Part shown: one piece after another, positions 15,966-24,380 of the stretch
Position numbering within the stretch: the stretch's first letter is position 1
Layout of the letters: each line of letters opens with the position of its first letter
From: Massilia sp. HP4
GTDB taxonomy: Bacteria; Pseudomonadota; Gammaproteobacteria; Burkholderiales; Burkholderiaceae_D
NCBI RefSeq assembly: GCF_005222695.1
Contig: NZ_STGG01000047.1
Span: 108,551-172,550, forward strand
Direction: 5' to 3'
DNA: 64,000 nucleotides
Notes under the pieces: generated by a model
Told to the model about the DNA's origin: nothing
The model's database searches: none
Seen by the model: the letters and a program-made list of their open reading frames with translations, nothing else
Made by a program: the position numbers and the translations under genes

Positions 15966-16664
15966 ATGTTGAATCTTCGTTCCGCAATCGGCACCATGAC
16001 CCTCGCTTTTTCCCTCCTGGCCGTTGCCGGCAATGCCAGTGCAATCACGGTACAAGGCAGTTCGAGTGGCACGTTCGATCCGCTTATTCCCATATTCAAT
16101 TGCCTTGGGACTTGCAGTACCACGCCGGATGGCAAGCAGATCGAATGGGGGCAACTCGCCACCCCCGGATCCACCCTCAGGACGAACGATCAGGCATGGA
16201 CCGAAGAAACCAATGCCGTCGGCGTCGTACTGGGTGAACTGGTATGGCTGAACCGTACCACGGCGGATCTTTGGACGCCGGATTTATTCAACGCCATTTT
16301 TACGCTGAATATCGGCTTTAGCCAGCCGGATATATCGGACGATAGCGAGCAATTCAATTTCTCCATCACTAATACCAGTAACGGAGACGATACCATCCAG
16401 GGCTTGTTGCTGGATGACCTCGATAATTTATCGTTCATCCTTGGTAATGTTACCGTTTCCAATATCCGGTATTCGCTGGTGCCGGGTGCAGGGGAGTTCA
16501 CATCGAATATCTGGTCCAATGAAGAAGGCGGCACTTCCACCTTGCGCATCCTGGCCGATTTCACCGAAGTGGTCGTCAGCGAAGTGCCTGAACCCGGCTC
16601 GCTCACGCTGCTCGGCGCCGGATTGCTCGGATTCGGCCTGCTGCGCCGGCGCCGCAATCATTAA
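15966..16664 (+). CDS. PEP-CTERM protein 2, choice-of-anchor K type
   Basis: This is an exported exosortase substrate of 232 residues. It has a Sec signal peptide (about 1-26, NASA-ITV), then a beta-sandwich resembling the choice-of-anchor K domain: SGTF at the start, IEWG, a Thr/Ser-rich loop, VVLGELVWLNRTT and a long beta-rich second half. The C-terminal sorting signal is VPEPGS near residue 206, a hydrophobic helix and RRRR-NH. AAAGGA precedes the ATG. It stands alone between a sigma-54-like promoter and a hairpin at 16706-16733. The gene body is less GC-rich than its neighbours. No enzymatic role is visible. Confidence 0.85.
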   Translation: MLNLRSAIGTMTLAFSLLAVAGNASAITVQGSSSGTFDPLIPIFNCLGTCSTTPDGKQIEWGQLATPGSTLRTNDQAWTEETNAVGVVLGELVWLNRTTADLWTPDLFNAIFTLNIGFSQPDISDDSEQFNFSITNTSNGDDTIQGLLLDDLDNLSFILGNVTVSNIRYSLVPGAGEFTSNIWSNEEGGTSTLRILADFTEVVVSEVPEPGSLTLLGAGLLGFGLLRRRRNH

Positions 16665-16705
16665 TTCGCTGCTGCTGCTGCCGCCGCCGGGTTGCCGGTG
16701 AAATG

Positions 16706-16733
16706 AAAGGGTTGCGCCTTTGCGCAACCCTTT
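16706..16733. terminator. Bidirectional hairpin between convergent genes
   Basis: AAAGGGTTGCGC (16706-16717) pairs perfectly with GCGCAACCCTTT (16722-16733) across a 4-nt loop. The A/T ends give short U-tracts in both directions. It lies between the PEP-CTERM gene and the leftward hda-to-DUF486 operon, and probably ends both. Confidence 0.75.
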
Positions 16734-16744
16734 GTCGCTCGTCC

Positions 16745-17092
16745 TCAGGAACGGAAAATGAAATACACGGCTCCAACCAGGCACAGCCCCGCCCAGACAT
16801 AATCGAGCTTGAACGGCTCGTTCATGTAGGACATCGCGAACGGCACGAACACGGTCAGGGTGATCGCCTCCTGCATGATCTTGAGCTGGGCCAGCGAGAA
16901 CTGGGTGTGGCCGATCCGGTTGGCCGGCACCTGCAGCAGGTATTCGAACAGCGCGATGCCCCAGCTGATCAGCGCCGCCACATACCAGGCGCGGTGCTGC
17001 AGGCCTTTCAGGTGGCCGTACCAGGCGAAGGTCATGAACACGTTCGACAGGATCAGGAGGCCCGTGGTCTGGGCCCAGACGGGCAGGTTCAT
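16745..17092 (-). CDS. DUF486 / DMT-like small membrane protein
   Basis: This is a 115-residue inner-membrane protein of the DUF486 family, which belongs to the drug/metabolite transporter-like small proteins. Four hydrophobic helices are visible (about 8-26, 36-55, 72-90, 97-113), with the family stretch FMTFAWYGHLK and a motif SWGIALFEYLLQVPANRIG. Its substrate is unknown. The start ATG overlaps the folK stop in ATGA, so it is the last, translationally coupled gene of the hda-HAD-pcnB-folK operon. A link to folate or RNA metabolism is not implied by this position alone. Confidence 0.82.
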   Translation of the reverse strand: MNLPVWAQTTGLLILSNVFMTFAWYGHLKGLQHRAWYVAALISWGIALFEYLLQVPANRIGHTQFSLAQLKIMQEAITLTVFVPFAMSYMNEPFKLDYVWAGLCLVGAVYFIFRS

Positions 17093-17577
17093 GGCGTGTC
17101 TTCCGGGGCGAGCCTGGCGATGACCTGGCCGGCCACCAGCGCTGCGAAATTGCGCGCCGGGCCGTGGCCGGGAATGACGATGTCGGGTGCGATCTCGAGC
17201 AATGGCTGCAGCACGAAGGCGCGTTCATGCATGCGCGGGTGCGGCACGCTGAGGGTCGGGCTGGCGATCGTCTCGTCGCCATACAGCAGCAGGTCGAGAT
17301 CGAGCGTGCGCGGCGCGTTGTGGTAGGGCCGCTCGCGGCCATGGGCCTGCTCGATGTCCTGCAGCGCCTTTAACAGGTCGTGCGGCGCCAGGGTGGTGTC
17401 GAGGCAGGCCACGGCATTGATGTAGTCGTCGCCGCCCGAATCGATCGGGGCGGTGCGGTACAGGCTCGAGGTATGCAGCAAGGTGCTGCCATCGAGCCGC
17501 GCCAGGCGCGCGAGCGCATCGAGCACGTTCGCCTGCGCGTCGCCCAGGTTGGCGCCGATCCCGACCCAGGCCTTCAT
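17089..17577 (-). CDS. folK: 6-hydroxymethyl-7,8-dihydropterin pyrophosphokinase
   Basis: FolK transfers pyrophosphate from ATP to 6-hydroxymethyl-dihydropterin in folate synthesis. The 162-residue protein (E. coli 159) begins MKAWVGIGANLGD and carries the catalytic stretches RTLDLDLLLYGDE and PHPRMHERAFVLQPL. The longer open frame to 17766 is a shadow of pcnB; the ATG at 17577 overlaps the pcnB stop as ATGA. The pcnB-folK pair is common in beta- and gamma-proteobacteria, which supports the start and the operon. Confidence 0.95.
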   Translation of the reverse strand: MKAWVGIGANLGDAQANVLDALARLARLDGSTLLHTSSLYRTAPIDSGGDDYINAVACLDTTLAPHDLLKALQDIEQAHGRERPYHNAPRTLDLDLLLYGDETIASPTLSVPHPRMHERAFVLQPLLEIAPDIVIPGHGPARNFAALVAGQVIARLAPEDTP

Positions 17578-18968
17578 TCCGACGAATCGCCCGGTGCCGA
17601 TGGCGTGCCTGCGCCGCCCTCGCCATTGCTCTTGCGCGGACCGCGGCGCGGACGACGCTTCTTGGGCGCACCGCCATTGGCGCCGCCTTCGCGCTCGCGC
17701 GTGCTGGCCACGGCCACCAGGCGTTCGCGGTCGCCGCCTTCGGCCGCATAGAACTCGGTCCACCATTCGCCGACTTCGGCCGGCAGTTCACCCGAGGCGC
17801 AGCGCAGCAGCAGGAAATCGTAGCCGGCGCGAAAGCGCGGATGTTCCAGCAGCTTGTACGGCGCGCGGCCGGCGCGGCGCTCGAAGCGCGGCTGCATGGC
17901 CCAGATGTCGCGCATATCGGTGGCGATGCGGCGCTGCAGCGCCAGGTTCTCGGTCTGCGTTTCGAGCACGGCGTCGGCCGCCAGGTGCAGTGCCGGGATC
18001 GGCGCTTCGCCGGCGGCGCGGTAGGCGGTCCATTTCTCGAGCACCTGGTGCCACAGGAGCGAGGCGAACAGGAAGCCGGGAGAGACGCCCTTGCCGGCTT
18101 TGACGCGCGCGTCGGTCGAGTCCAGCGCCAGGGTCACGAACTTCATGCCGATCGGCTGCTCCAGCACCACGTCCAGCAATGGCAGCAGGCCGTGGTGCAG
18201 GCCGGCCGAGCGCAATTCTTTGAGGCAGGCCAGAGCGTGGCCCGACAGCAGCAGCTTGAGCATCTCGTCGAACACGCGCGCCGCCGGCACGTTGTCGATC
18301 AGCGGCGCCATCACGGGGATCGGCGCGCGCGTGGTCGGCTCGATCGTGAAGCCCAGCTTGGCCGCGAAGCGCACCACGCGCAGCATGCGCACCGGGTCTT
18401 CGCGGTAGCGCGCCTCGGGCATGCCGATGATGCGCAAGGTCTTGGCGCGGATGTCCTCGATGCCGCCGTGGTAGTCGAGCACCGACTGCGTGGCCGGATC
18501 GTAGTACATCGCGTTGATGGTGAAGTCGCGCCGCGCGGCGTCTTCGTGCTGCGGGCCGAAGCTGTTGTCGCGCAATACGCGGCCATGCTCGTCCTTCGGC
18601 GCGTTGTCGCTGCCGTTGCCGCGGAAGGTCGTCACCTCGAGCAGGTCTTGCCCGAACATCACGTGCACGATCTGGAACCGGCGGCCGATGATGAAGGCGC
18701 GCCGGAACAGTTTTTTCACCTGCTCGGGCGTGGCGTCGGTGGCGATGTCGAAGTCCTTGGGCTTGACCCCCAGCAGCAGGTCGCGCACGGCGCCGCCGAC
18801 CACAAAAGCCTTGAAGCCGGCTTCCTGCAAGGTCTGCGTGACGCGGATCGCGTTGGAAGAGACGTTCTTGGGGTCGATGCCGTGCTCGGCGGGGCCGAGG
18901 ATGACAGCTTCGGTCGTGTCGCGCTGGTCTTTCACACCCAGGATTTTACGGATGAATTTTTTAATCAT
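17574..18968 (-). CDS. pcnB: Polynucleotide adenylyltransferase (poly(A) polymerase I)
   Basis: PcnB adds 3' poly(A) tails to RNA, promoting decay by exonucleases, and controls some plasmid copy numbers. The 464-residue protein has the class II nucleotidyltransferase core with GGAVRD (58-63) and the metal-binding DFDIAT (72-77), RRDFTINAMYYDP, the neck domain near VRMLRVVRFAAKLGF, and a highly basic C-terminal tail (KKRRPRRGPRK) likely for RNA binding. The start ATG at 18968 overlaps the HAD gene end by 8 bp; the frame further upstream is a shadow. PcnB rather than a CCA-adding enzyme is supported by length and the basic tail. Confidence 0.93.
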   Translation of the reverse strand: MIKKFIRKILGVKDQRDTTEAVILGPAEHGIDPKNVSSNAIRVTQTLQEAGFKAFVVGGAVRDLLLGVKPKDFDIATDATPEQVKKLFRRAFIIGRRFQIVHVMFGQDLLEVTTFRGNGSDNAPKDEHGRVLRDNSFGPQHEDAARRDFTINAMYYDPATQSVLDYHGGIEDIRAKTLRIIGMPEARYREDPVRMLRVVRFAAKLGFTIEPTTRAPIPVMAPLIDNVPAARVFDEMLKLLLSGHALACLKELRSAGLHHGLLPLLDVVLEQPIGMKFVTLALDSTDARVKAGKGVSPGFLFASLLWHQVLEKWTAYRAAGEAPIPALHLAADAVLETQTENLALQRRIATDMRDIWAMQPRFERRAGRAPYKLLEHPRFRAGYDFLLLRCASGELPAEVGEWWTEFYAAEGGDRERLVAVASTREREGGANGGAPKKRRPRRGPRKSNGEGGAGTPSAPGDSSE

Positions 18969-19635
18969 TGAATAGTTGGATGGTTGGCCAGCCCTGCGTG
19001 CGCGCATGGGTCGCGAGCGCGGCGCTCGGATTGGTCGCGACCGGATGGGAGACGATGGACAGCAGCGGAATATCGTTGTGCGAATCGCTGTAGAAATGGC
19101 TGCGGCCGAAGCTGCCGAACGGCTGCCCCAGGCGTTCCAGCCAGGCGTGCATATGCGTGATCTTGCCCGGGCCCGAGGTCGGGGTGCCGGCCAGGCGTCC
19201 GGTGAGTTTGCCTTGTGCATCGACCTCGGGCAGGGCCGCGATATGGTGCTCGACGCCGAAGGCGGCCGCGATCGGCGCCGTGATGTAGTGGTTGGTGGCG
19301 GTGATGATCGCCACCAGGTCGCCGGCGTCCTGGTGCTCGCGCACCAGCTTCAGGGCTTGCGGGGTGATCGCCGGCTCGATCACTTCGCGCATATAGCGTG
19401 CATGGAGGGCGTCGAGTTCATGGCGCGGAAAGCTCGCCAGGGTGCCGAGCGCGAACTCGAGGTATTCGACCGGGTCGAGCACGCCGGCGTTGTACTGGGC
19501 GAAGAAGGCGTCGTTGCGGGCGCGGTAGGCATCGCCGTCGACCGCGCCGACCCGTGCCAGGAACTCGCCCCATTCGTGGTCCGAATCGAGCGGCAGCAGG
19601 GTGTGGTCGAGGTCAAACAGGGCAAGGTTTTTCAT
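18961..19635 (-). CDS. HAD-IB family hydrolase (SerB-like phosphatase)
   Basis: This is a 224-residue haloacid-dehalogenase-type phosphatase. Motif I is FDLDHT with Asp8 as nucleophile and Asp10 as acid/base, motif II is IITAT near residue 113, and motif III/IV is FYSDSHNDIPLL near residue 187. These are typical of subclass IB (phosphoserine phosphatase-like) enzymes with a small helical cap. The ATG at 19635 overlaps the hda stop as ATGA. The hda-HAD-pcnB order recurs in Burkholderiales, but the substrate is not established there. Serine phosphate and phosphoethanolamine-like substrates are possible. Confidence 0.85.
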   Translation of the reverse strand: MKNLALFDLDHTLLPLDSDHEWGEFLARVGAVDGDAYRARNDAFFAQYNAGVLDPVEYLEFALGTLASFPRHELDALHARYMREVIEPAITPQALKLVREHQDAGDLVAIITATNHYITAPIAAAFGVEHHIAALPEVDAQGKLTGRLAGTPTSGPGKITHMHAWLERLGQPFGSFGRSHFYSDSHNDIPLLSIVSHPVATNPSAALATHARTQGWPTIQLFND

Positions 19636-20315
19636 TCTTTGGGTTCGAGCGGCAGGTTCTCTTGCAACAGCAGGTCGCGCAGCAGGGGCAGCGTGACCGG
19701 GCGCTGGGTTTCCAGCGAATACTGGTCCAGCGCGTCCAGCATGGTCGACAGGGAACGCATGTCGCGTTTGAAATGAGACAACAAATAGGGTAACACGCTG
19801 GCCGACAGCGTCAAACCGCGCGCCTCGGCGGCGTGTGTCAGCGCTTCGATCTTCTGATCGTCGGACAGGCCATGGATCTGGTACACCAGGCCCCATCCCA
19901 TGCGCGTGCGCAGGTCTTCGCGTACCCCGAGCACGGCCGGCGGCACCGGGCCGGTGCAGACCATATAGGCACCGTGTTCGCGGATCTGGTTGAACAGGGC
20001 GAAGGCGTCGATCTGGCGCTGCGGGCTCAGGCGGTCGCAATCGTCCAGCAGGTAGAGCGTGACGTCGGGGGCGTGCAAGAAAGAGGCGGCCGGCGCGTCG
20101 GCCGCGATATAGCGCGCGCCGGGGCTGGCCGCCAGGCCGTGCAGCAGGTGGGTCTTGCCGGCGCCGGTGTCGCCCCACAGGTATGCGAAGTGCTCGCGCG
20201 AGCTGCGCTCGGCGAACAGGTGCATCAGGTGCGCCAGTTCGGCATTCGCCCCGACCTGGAAGGTGTCGAGGCTCTGGGCCGGCTCGGCGCCTAAATCGAG
20301 CACCAGCTGTTTCAT
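19632..20315 (-). CDS. hda: DnaA regulatory inactivator Hda
   Basis: Hda binds the DNA-loaded sliding clamp and triggers ATP hydrolysis on DnaA, preventing re-initiation of replication. The 227-residue AAA+ protein starts with a clamp-binding peptide QLVLDL (residues 3-8), then Walker A in WGDTGAGKTHLL (about 47-58), Walker B LYLLDDCDRL, and a DnaA domain III-like lid, without the DnaA DNA-binding domain IV. It is the first gene of a leftward five-gene operon with overlapping junctions, divergent from purM across 168 bp. Confidence 0.93.
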   Translation of the reverse strand: MKQLVLDLGAEPAQSLDTFQVGANAELAHLMHLFAERSSREHFAYLWGDTGAGKTHLLHGLAASPGARYIAADAPAASFLHAPDVTLYLLDDCDRLSPQRQIDAFALFNQIREHGAYMVCTGPVPPAVLGVREDLRTRMGWGLVYQIHGLSDDQKIEALTHAAEARGLTLSASVLPYLLSHFKRDMRSLSTMLDALDQYSLETQRPVTLPLLRDLLLQENLPLEPKE

Positions 20316-20483
20316 GGCGTGGGCCGTTTCATGCCTGACGTGGGGAAAAATGGCATGCCAGTAAGGTCAAGTTTCGTTGTTATCTTCGTTAAACGGCTTA
20401 TGAGTGGAACCGTTTTGCTAAAATAGTGGATTGACCAGTTTCGCCGGTCGCCTCCTATTTTACCGCCTCCGCTGCCAAATACC

Positions 20484-21527
20484 ATGAGCCAACCATCTAA
20501 TGTTTCTCTCTCCTACCGCGACGCGGGTGTCGATATCGATGCCGGCGACGCCCTGGTCGAAGCGATCAAGCCCCTCGCCAAGCGCACCATGCGCGAAGGC
20601 GTACTGGGCGGCATCGGCGGCTTCGGCGGTCTGTTTGAGATCAGCAAGAAGTTCAAGGAACCGGTCCTGGTATCCGGCACTGACGGCGTGGGCACCAAGC
20701 TCAAGCTGGCGTTCGAACTGAACCGCCACGACACGGTCGGCATCGACTTGGTCGCCATGAGCGTCAACGACATCCTGGTGCAGGGCGCCGAGCCGCTGTT
20801 CTTCCTCGATTACTTTGCTTGCGGCAAGCTGGATGTGGCGACCGCCACCGCCGTGGTCTCGGGCATCGCCAAGGGCTGCGAAGAGTCGGGCTGCGCCCTG
20901 CTGGGCGGTGAAACCGCTGAAATGCCGGGCATGTACCCGGACGGCGAATACGACCTGGCCGGCTTCGCCGTCGGCGCGGTCGAAAAATCGCAGATCATCG
21001 ACGGCTCAAGAATCGTTCCCGGCGACGTGGTGCTGGGCCTGGCGTCGTCGGGCATTCACTCGAACGGCTACTCGCTGGTGCGCAAGATTATTCAAGTAGC
21101 CAATCCCGACCTCGAATCCGATTTCCACGGCCGCAAGCTGGCCGACGTGCTGATGGCGCCGACCCGCCTCTACGTCAAGCCGCTGCTGGCGCTGATGGCG
21201 TCGATGGAAGTCAAGGGCCTGGTGCACATCACCGGTGGCGGCCTGGTCGAGAACATCCCGCGCGTGCTGCAAGACAACCTGACCGCGGTGCTGGACGGTT
21301 CGTCGTGGACCATGCCGCCGCTGTTCAAGTGGCTGCAGCAGCACGGCGGCGTGGCCGATGCCGAGATGCACCGCGTGTTCAACTGCGGCATCGGCATGAC
21401 CGTGATCGTCTCGAAAGAGAACGCGGATGCCGCGTTCGCCCAGCTCGAAGCGGCCGGCGAGACCGTGTACCGCATCGGCGAGATCCGCGCCCGCGAAGAA
21501 GGCCAGGCGCAGACCGTCGTCCTGTAA
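20484..21527 (+). CDS. purM: Phosphoribosylformylglycinamidine cyclo-ligase (AIR synthetase)
   Basis: PurM converts FGAM to aminoimidazole ribonucleotide with ATP, the fifth step of purine synthesis. The 347-residue protein shows the family N-terminus [13 protein letters not shown], the nucleotide/phosphate stretch [47 protein letters not shown] and [18 protein letters not shown]. The start ATG at 20484 yields [16 protein letters not shown] candidate -10 TAAAAT lies at 20419-20424, but I see no good -35. cysC follows with only 4 bp between. Confidence 0.96.
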   Translation: MSQPSNVSLSYRDAGVDIDAGDALVEAIKPLAKRTMREGVLGGIGGFGGLFEISKKFKEPVLVSGTDGVGTKLKLAFELNRHDTVGIDLVAMSVNDILVQGAEPLFFLDYFACGKLDVATATAVVSGIAKGCEESGCALLGGETAEMPGMYPDGEYDLAGFAVGAVEKSQIIDGSRIVPGDVVLGLASSGIHSNGYSLVRKIIQVANPDLESDFHGRKLADVLMAPTRLYVKPLLALMASMEVKGLVHITGGGLVENIPRVLQDNLTAVLDGSSWTMPPLFKWLQQHGGVADAEMHRVFNCGIGMTVIVSKENADAAFAQLEAAGETVYRIGEIRAREEGQAQTVVL

Positions 21528-21531
21528 GCGC

Positions 21532-22125
21532 ATGACCTTGCCCGCGCCGTCCACTCCCGTCCTTGGCGACGAGCGGCGCGCGCGGGCCGGCCACGGCGGC
21601 GCCGTGGTCTGGATCACGGGGCTTTCCGGCGCCGGCAAGACCACCCTGGCCGAAGCCGCCGAGCGTGCCCTGTTCGAACGCGGCTGCAATGTGTTCGTGC
21701 TCGATGGCGACAAGGTGCGCGGCGGGTTGTGCGCCGACCTTGGTTTTTCCCTCCCCGAACGTTCCGAGAATATCCGCCGCATTGGCGAAGTGGCGCGCCT
21801 GTTCCATCGGGCGGGCCAGGTCGTGCTGGTGTCGGTTATTTCTCCGCTGCGCGCCGACCGCGAGCGTGCGCGGGCGCTGGTGCCGGCGCCAGATTTCATC
21901 GAAGTGTATTGCCGCTGCCCGCTGGCGGTGTGCGAAGCGCGCGACCCGAAAGGCTTGTACCGCAAGGCGCGGGCCGGCCAACTGCCGGAGTTCACCGGCA
22001 TTTCCTCTCCCTATGAAGCACCCGAGACGCCAGAGGTGCTGGTCGACAGCGCCACCTCGTCGGTCGGCGACGAGGTGGCGAAGCTGCTGGACGCGTTGCA
22101 GCGGCGCGGCATCATCGCCGCCTGA
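21532..22125 (+). CDS. cysC: Adenylylsulfate (APS) kinase
   Basis: CysC phosphorylates adenosine 5'-phosphosulfate at the 3' position to give PAPS, the sulfate donor of sulfotransferases and of assimilatory reduction. The 197-residue protein has the P-loop GLSGAGKTT (residues 30-38), LDGDKVRGGL, the family stretch GFSLPERSENIRRIGEVARLF, ISPLRADRERAR and DPKGLYRKARAG. It starts 4 bp behind purM, so it is probably co-transcribed with a purine gene rather than with cysDN, which are absent. A sulfotransferase gene lies 2.3 kb downstream on the same strand, a possible consumer of its product. Confidence 0.92.
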   Translation: MTLPAPSTPVLGDERRARAGHGGAVVWITGLSGAGKTTLAEAAERALFERGCNVFVLDGDKVRGGLCADLGFSLPERSENIRRIGEVARLFHRAGQVVLVSVISPLRADRERARALVPAPDFIEVYCRCPLAVCEARDPKGLYRKARAGQLPEFTGISSPYEAPETPEVLVDSATSSVGDEVAKLLDALQRRGIIAA

Positions 22126-22127
22126 GA

Positions 22128-24155
22128 TCAGCGCGCGGCGCCGCTGCCGATATGCTTGTCGAGGAATTTCTCGACCCGGGTATAGAAGTCGATGCGGTTC
22201 TTTTCCAGGCCCCAGCCGTGGCCTTCGTCAGGATACTCGACCCACTCGACGTTCTTGTTGGTGCGCGTGACGGCGTTGCGGAAGCCGGTGCCGTGGTTGA
22301 TCGGCACGCGCCGGTCGACGCCCCCATAGGCCAGCAGCAGCGGTTGCGTGATGCGCGCGGCCTGCTGGATCGGCGACGTGGCCTTGAAGCGCTCGGCATC
22401 CTTGACCGGGTCGCCGATCAGTTCGGGCATGCCGTATACCTTCCATTCCTCGGACATGTCCGAAGTAAAGTTCCAGCCATTGTCGAACAGCAGGCCGATG
22501 TCGGTGACGCCGACCCAGTTGATGCCGCATTTGTACAGGTCCGGATCCTTGACCAGGCCCATCAGGGTGGCATAGCCGCCATAGCTGGCGCCGGCGATGC
22601 AAACGCGCTGCGGGTCGACCGTTCCCTGCTTGGCCAGCCAGTGCACGCCGTCGGCCAGGTCGTCCTGCATCGACAGGCCCCATTGCTTCCAGCCGGCCTT
22701 GAAGTGCTTGGCGCCGTAGCCCGTGCTGCCGCGGAAATCGGGCTCCAGCACGGCGTAGCCGCGCGAGGCGAGGAATTGCGCGTCCGGGTTCCAGCCCCAG
22801 GAGGCGCCGCGCACATAGGGGCCGCCGTGCACCAGCATCACCATCGGCAGGTTCTTGTGTCCCTTGCCGGGCGGTAGGGTCAGCAGGGCGGGGATGTCGA
22901 GGCCATCGCGTGCCCTGTAGCGCACGAACTGCTGGCGTCCCATCCGGGCCGGGTCCAGGCCGGGGCGGGAGTCGCCGATCTTGTTCAGCAGGCCCGTCGT
23001 CTTGTTGTACAGGGCGTAGCTGGGCGCATACACGTCCGAATACGAATACACCAGCACCCATGGCGAATCGGCCTGGGCCGGCACCGAGACCAGGTTGATG
23101 GTGGCCGGCAGCAGCTTGTCGAGTTTTTCCTGGACCTGCTTCATGCCCGGGTCGAACCATTCGTTCGAAGAGGCATCGGTAGTGAAGGCCACGCCCAGCA
23201 TGGCGGCGCGGTTGGCGACCAGCCGGCCCGCGAAGTCGTAGCCGGGCGCGACCAGCACCGGCTCGGGACCGAGCTTGCCGGCGGCGACGTCGAAGGTATG
23301 CAGGGCGGTGGTGTCCTTGCCGTTGCGCGCCGCCACATACAGCGTGCCGTCCGGCGCGAAGCCGACCGGTTCGATGGCGTGGCTGCCGTCGCCATAGGCC
23401 TTGTAGCTGGTCATCACGCGCCAGTCGCCGCTGGCCGGCTCGCGGTAGTGCAGGGTCACGGTGCCTTCGGCGATGGTGGTGACGATGCGCGGCTCGCCCT
23501 TGTGGTCGAGCATCCAGCCGCGCGCATTGCCGGGGCGCGGGACGGTCCGGCTGAAGCCGGTCACCGTGTCCACGCGCAGCAGGTCGACGTAGCGTGGCTC
23601 GCCGCGCATATCGAAGGCGGGCTGGACGACGTAGATTTCGTTCGAATCCTGCAGGCCCTTCTGGCCCAGCAGGAAGGTATTCCAGGGCAGCAGCTTGCGC
23701 GCGGCCCTGGGGCCGCCGGCCACCATGCCGCCGCCGGTGCGCTCGGCCAGTTGCACGAACCTGCCGCCGTCGCGGTCGACCGCGTACAGGCCGGGGGCGG
23801 TGCGCATATTGCCCTGGCCGACCGTCCGGTCGCGGGTGTCGAACACGATGCGTTCATTATTGACCCACTCGAATTCCCCGACGTCGGAGTCGGTATACGA
23901 GGCGACGATCTTGCCGCTATTGTTCTGCAGGTCGACCACGACCAGGAAATCGCGCTGGTCCTTGGCGCTTGAACGCGCCGCCAGGTAGCGGGCATCGGGC
24001 GACAGCTTTGCGCCGCCGAGGGCGACATTGGCGTAGAAGGCGGAGATCGGCGGCGGCGCGGCCGCGGCGGCTGGCGCCTGGGCCAGGGCCGGGACTGCGC
24101 ACAGGGCGGACGCGGCAAGAAGCGCGGCGCCTACGGCGCGGGTAAATACAGGCAT
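22128..24155 (-). CDS. Exported S9-family (prolyl oligopeptidase-like) peptidase, first copy
   Basis: This is a serine peptidase of the prolyl oligopeptidase/acylaminoacyl-peptidase type that cleaves short peptides, likely in the periplasm. The 675-residue protein has a signal peptide (about 1-26, PALAQA), a beta-propeller region (about 40-390) and an alpha/beta-hydrolase domain (about 400-675). The nucleophile lies in the GASYGG elbow near residue 523, with Asp in GGVDRRVPI and His in PDEGHGW completing the triad. It converges on cysC with 2 bp between stops and is divergent from the sulfotransferase. A second S9 gene of similar build lies at 42013-44082. Confidence 0.9.
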   Translation of the reverse strand: MPVFTRAVGAALLAASALCAVPALAQAPAAAAAPPPISAFYANVALGGAKLSPDARYLAARSSAKDQRDFLVVVDLQNNSGKIVASYTDSDVGEFEWVNNERIVFDTRDRTVGQGNMRTAPGLYAVDRDGGRFVQLAERTGGGMVAGGPRAARKLLPWNTFLLGQKGLQDSNEIYVVQPAFDMRGEPRYVDLLRVDTVTGFSRTVPRPGNARGWMLDHKGEPRIVTTIAEGTVTLHYREPASGDWRVMTSYKAYGDGSHAIEPVGFAPDGTLYVAARNGKDTTALHTFDVAAGKLGPEPVLVAPGYDFAGRLVANRAAMLGVAFTTDASSNEWFDPGMKQVQEKLDKLLPATINLVSVPAQADSPWVLVYSYSDVYAPSYALYNKTTGLLNKIGDSRPGLDPARMGRQQFVRYRARDGLDIPALLTLPPGKGHKNLPMVMLVHGGPYVRGASWGWNPDAQFLASRGYAVLEPDFRGSTGYGAKHFKAGWKQWGLSMQDDLADGVHWLAKQGTVDPQRVCIAGASYGGYATLMGLVKDPDLYKCGINWVGVTDIGLLFDNGWNFTSDMSEEWKVYGMPELIGDPVKDAERFKATSPIQQAARITQPLLLAYGGVDRRVPINHGTGFRNAVTRTNKNVEWVEYPDEGHGWGLEKNRIDFYTRVEKFLDKHIGSGAAR

Positions 24156-24380
24156 GGGGTTTTTCCGTGAAAATCGTTGTTATATGGCCGGTGTCGGCAG
24201 TGCCAGCCTAGCATTTCATGTGTGGCTGAAATCTCATCAATTTTCACGACCGAGGCAGCGTCTTTGAGTTGTCATGCTGAAAATACCACGGGTATCGATT
24301 GTTGTTGTTGCCTTGAGGCTACTTCTCAAGCATTATCGGCCGATACTCGATCGCGTTACCATCCTGCCTGTCGGTGCCCC
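24156..24380. promoter_or_regulatory. Divergent spacer with two palindromes before the sulfotransferase
   Basis: This 225-bp region separates the S9 gene from the sulfotransferase. It holds CTTGAG-N7-CTCAAG (24312-24330) and the perfect 12-bp palindrome TATCGGCCGATA (24335-24346), both 35-70 bp before the sulfotransferase start. They could be operators; no clear promoter boxes are seen. Confidence 0.4.

Noticed and set aside
22128..24155. S9 peptidase, sulfotransferase and giant gene as one operon
   Set aside because: The S9 gene is on the opposite strand, so only the latter two can share a transcript. A functional link remains possible but is not an operon.
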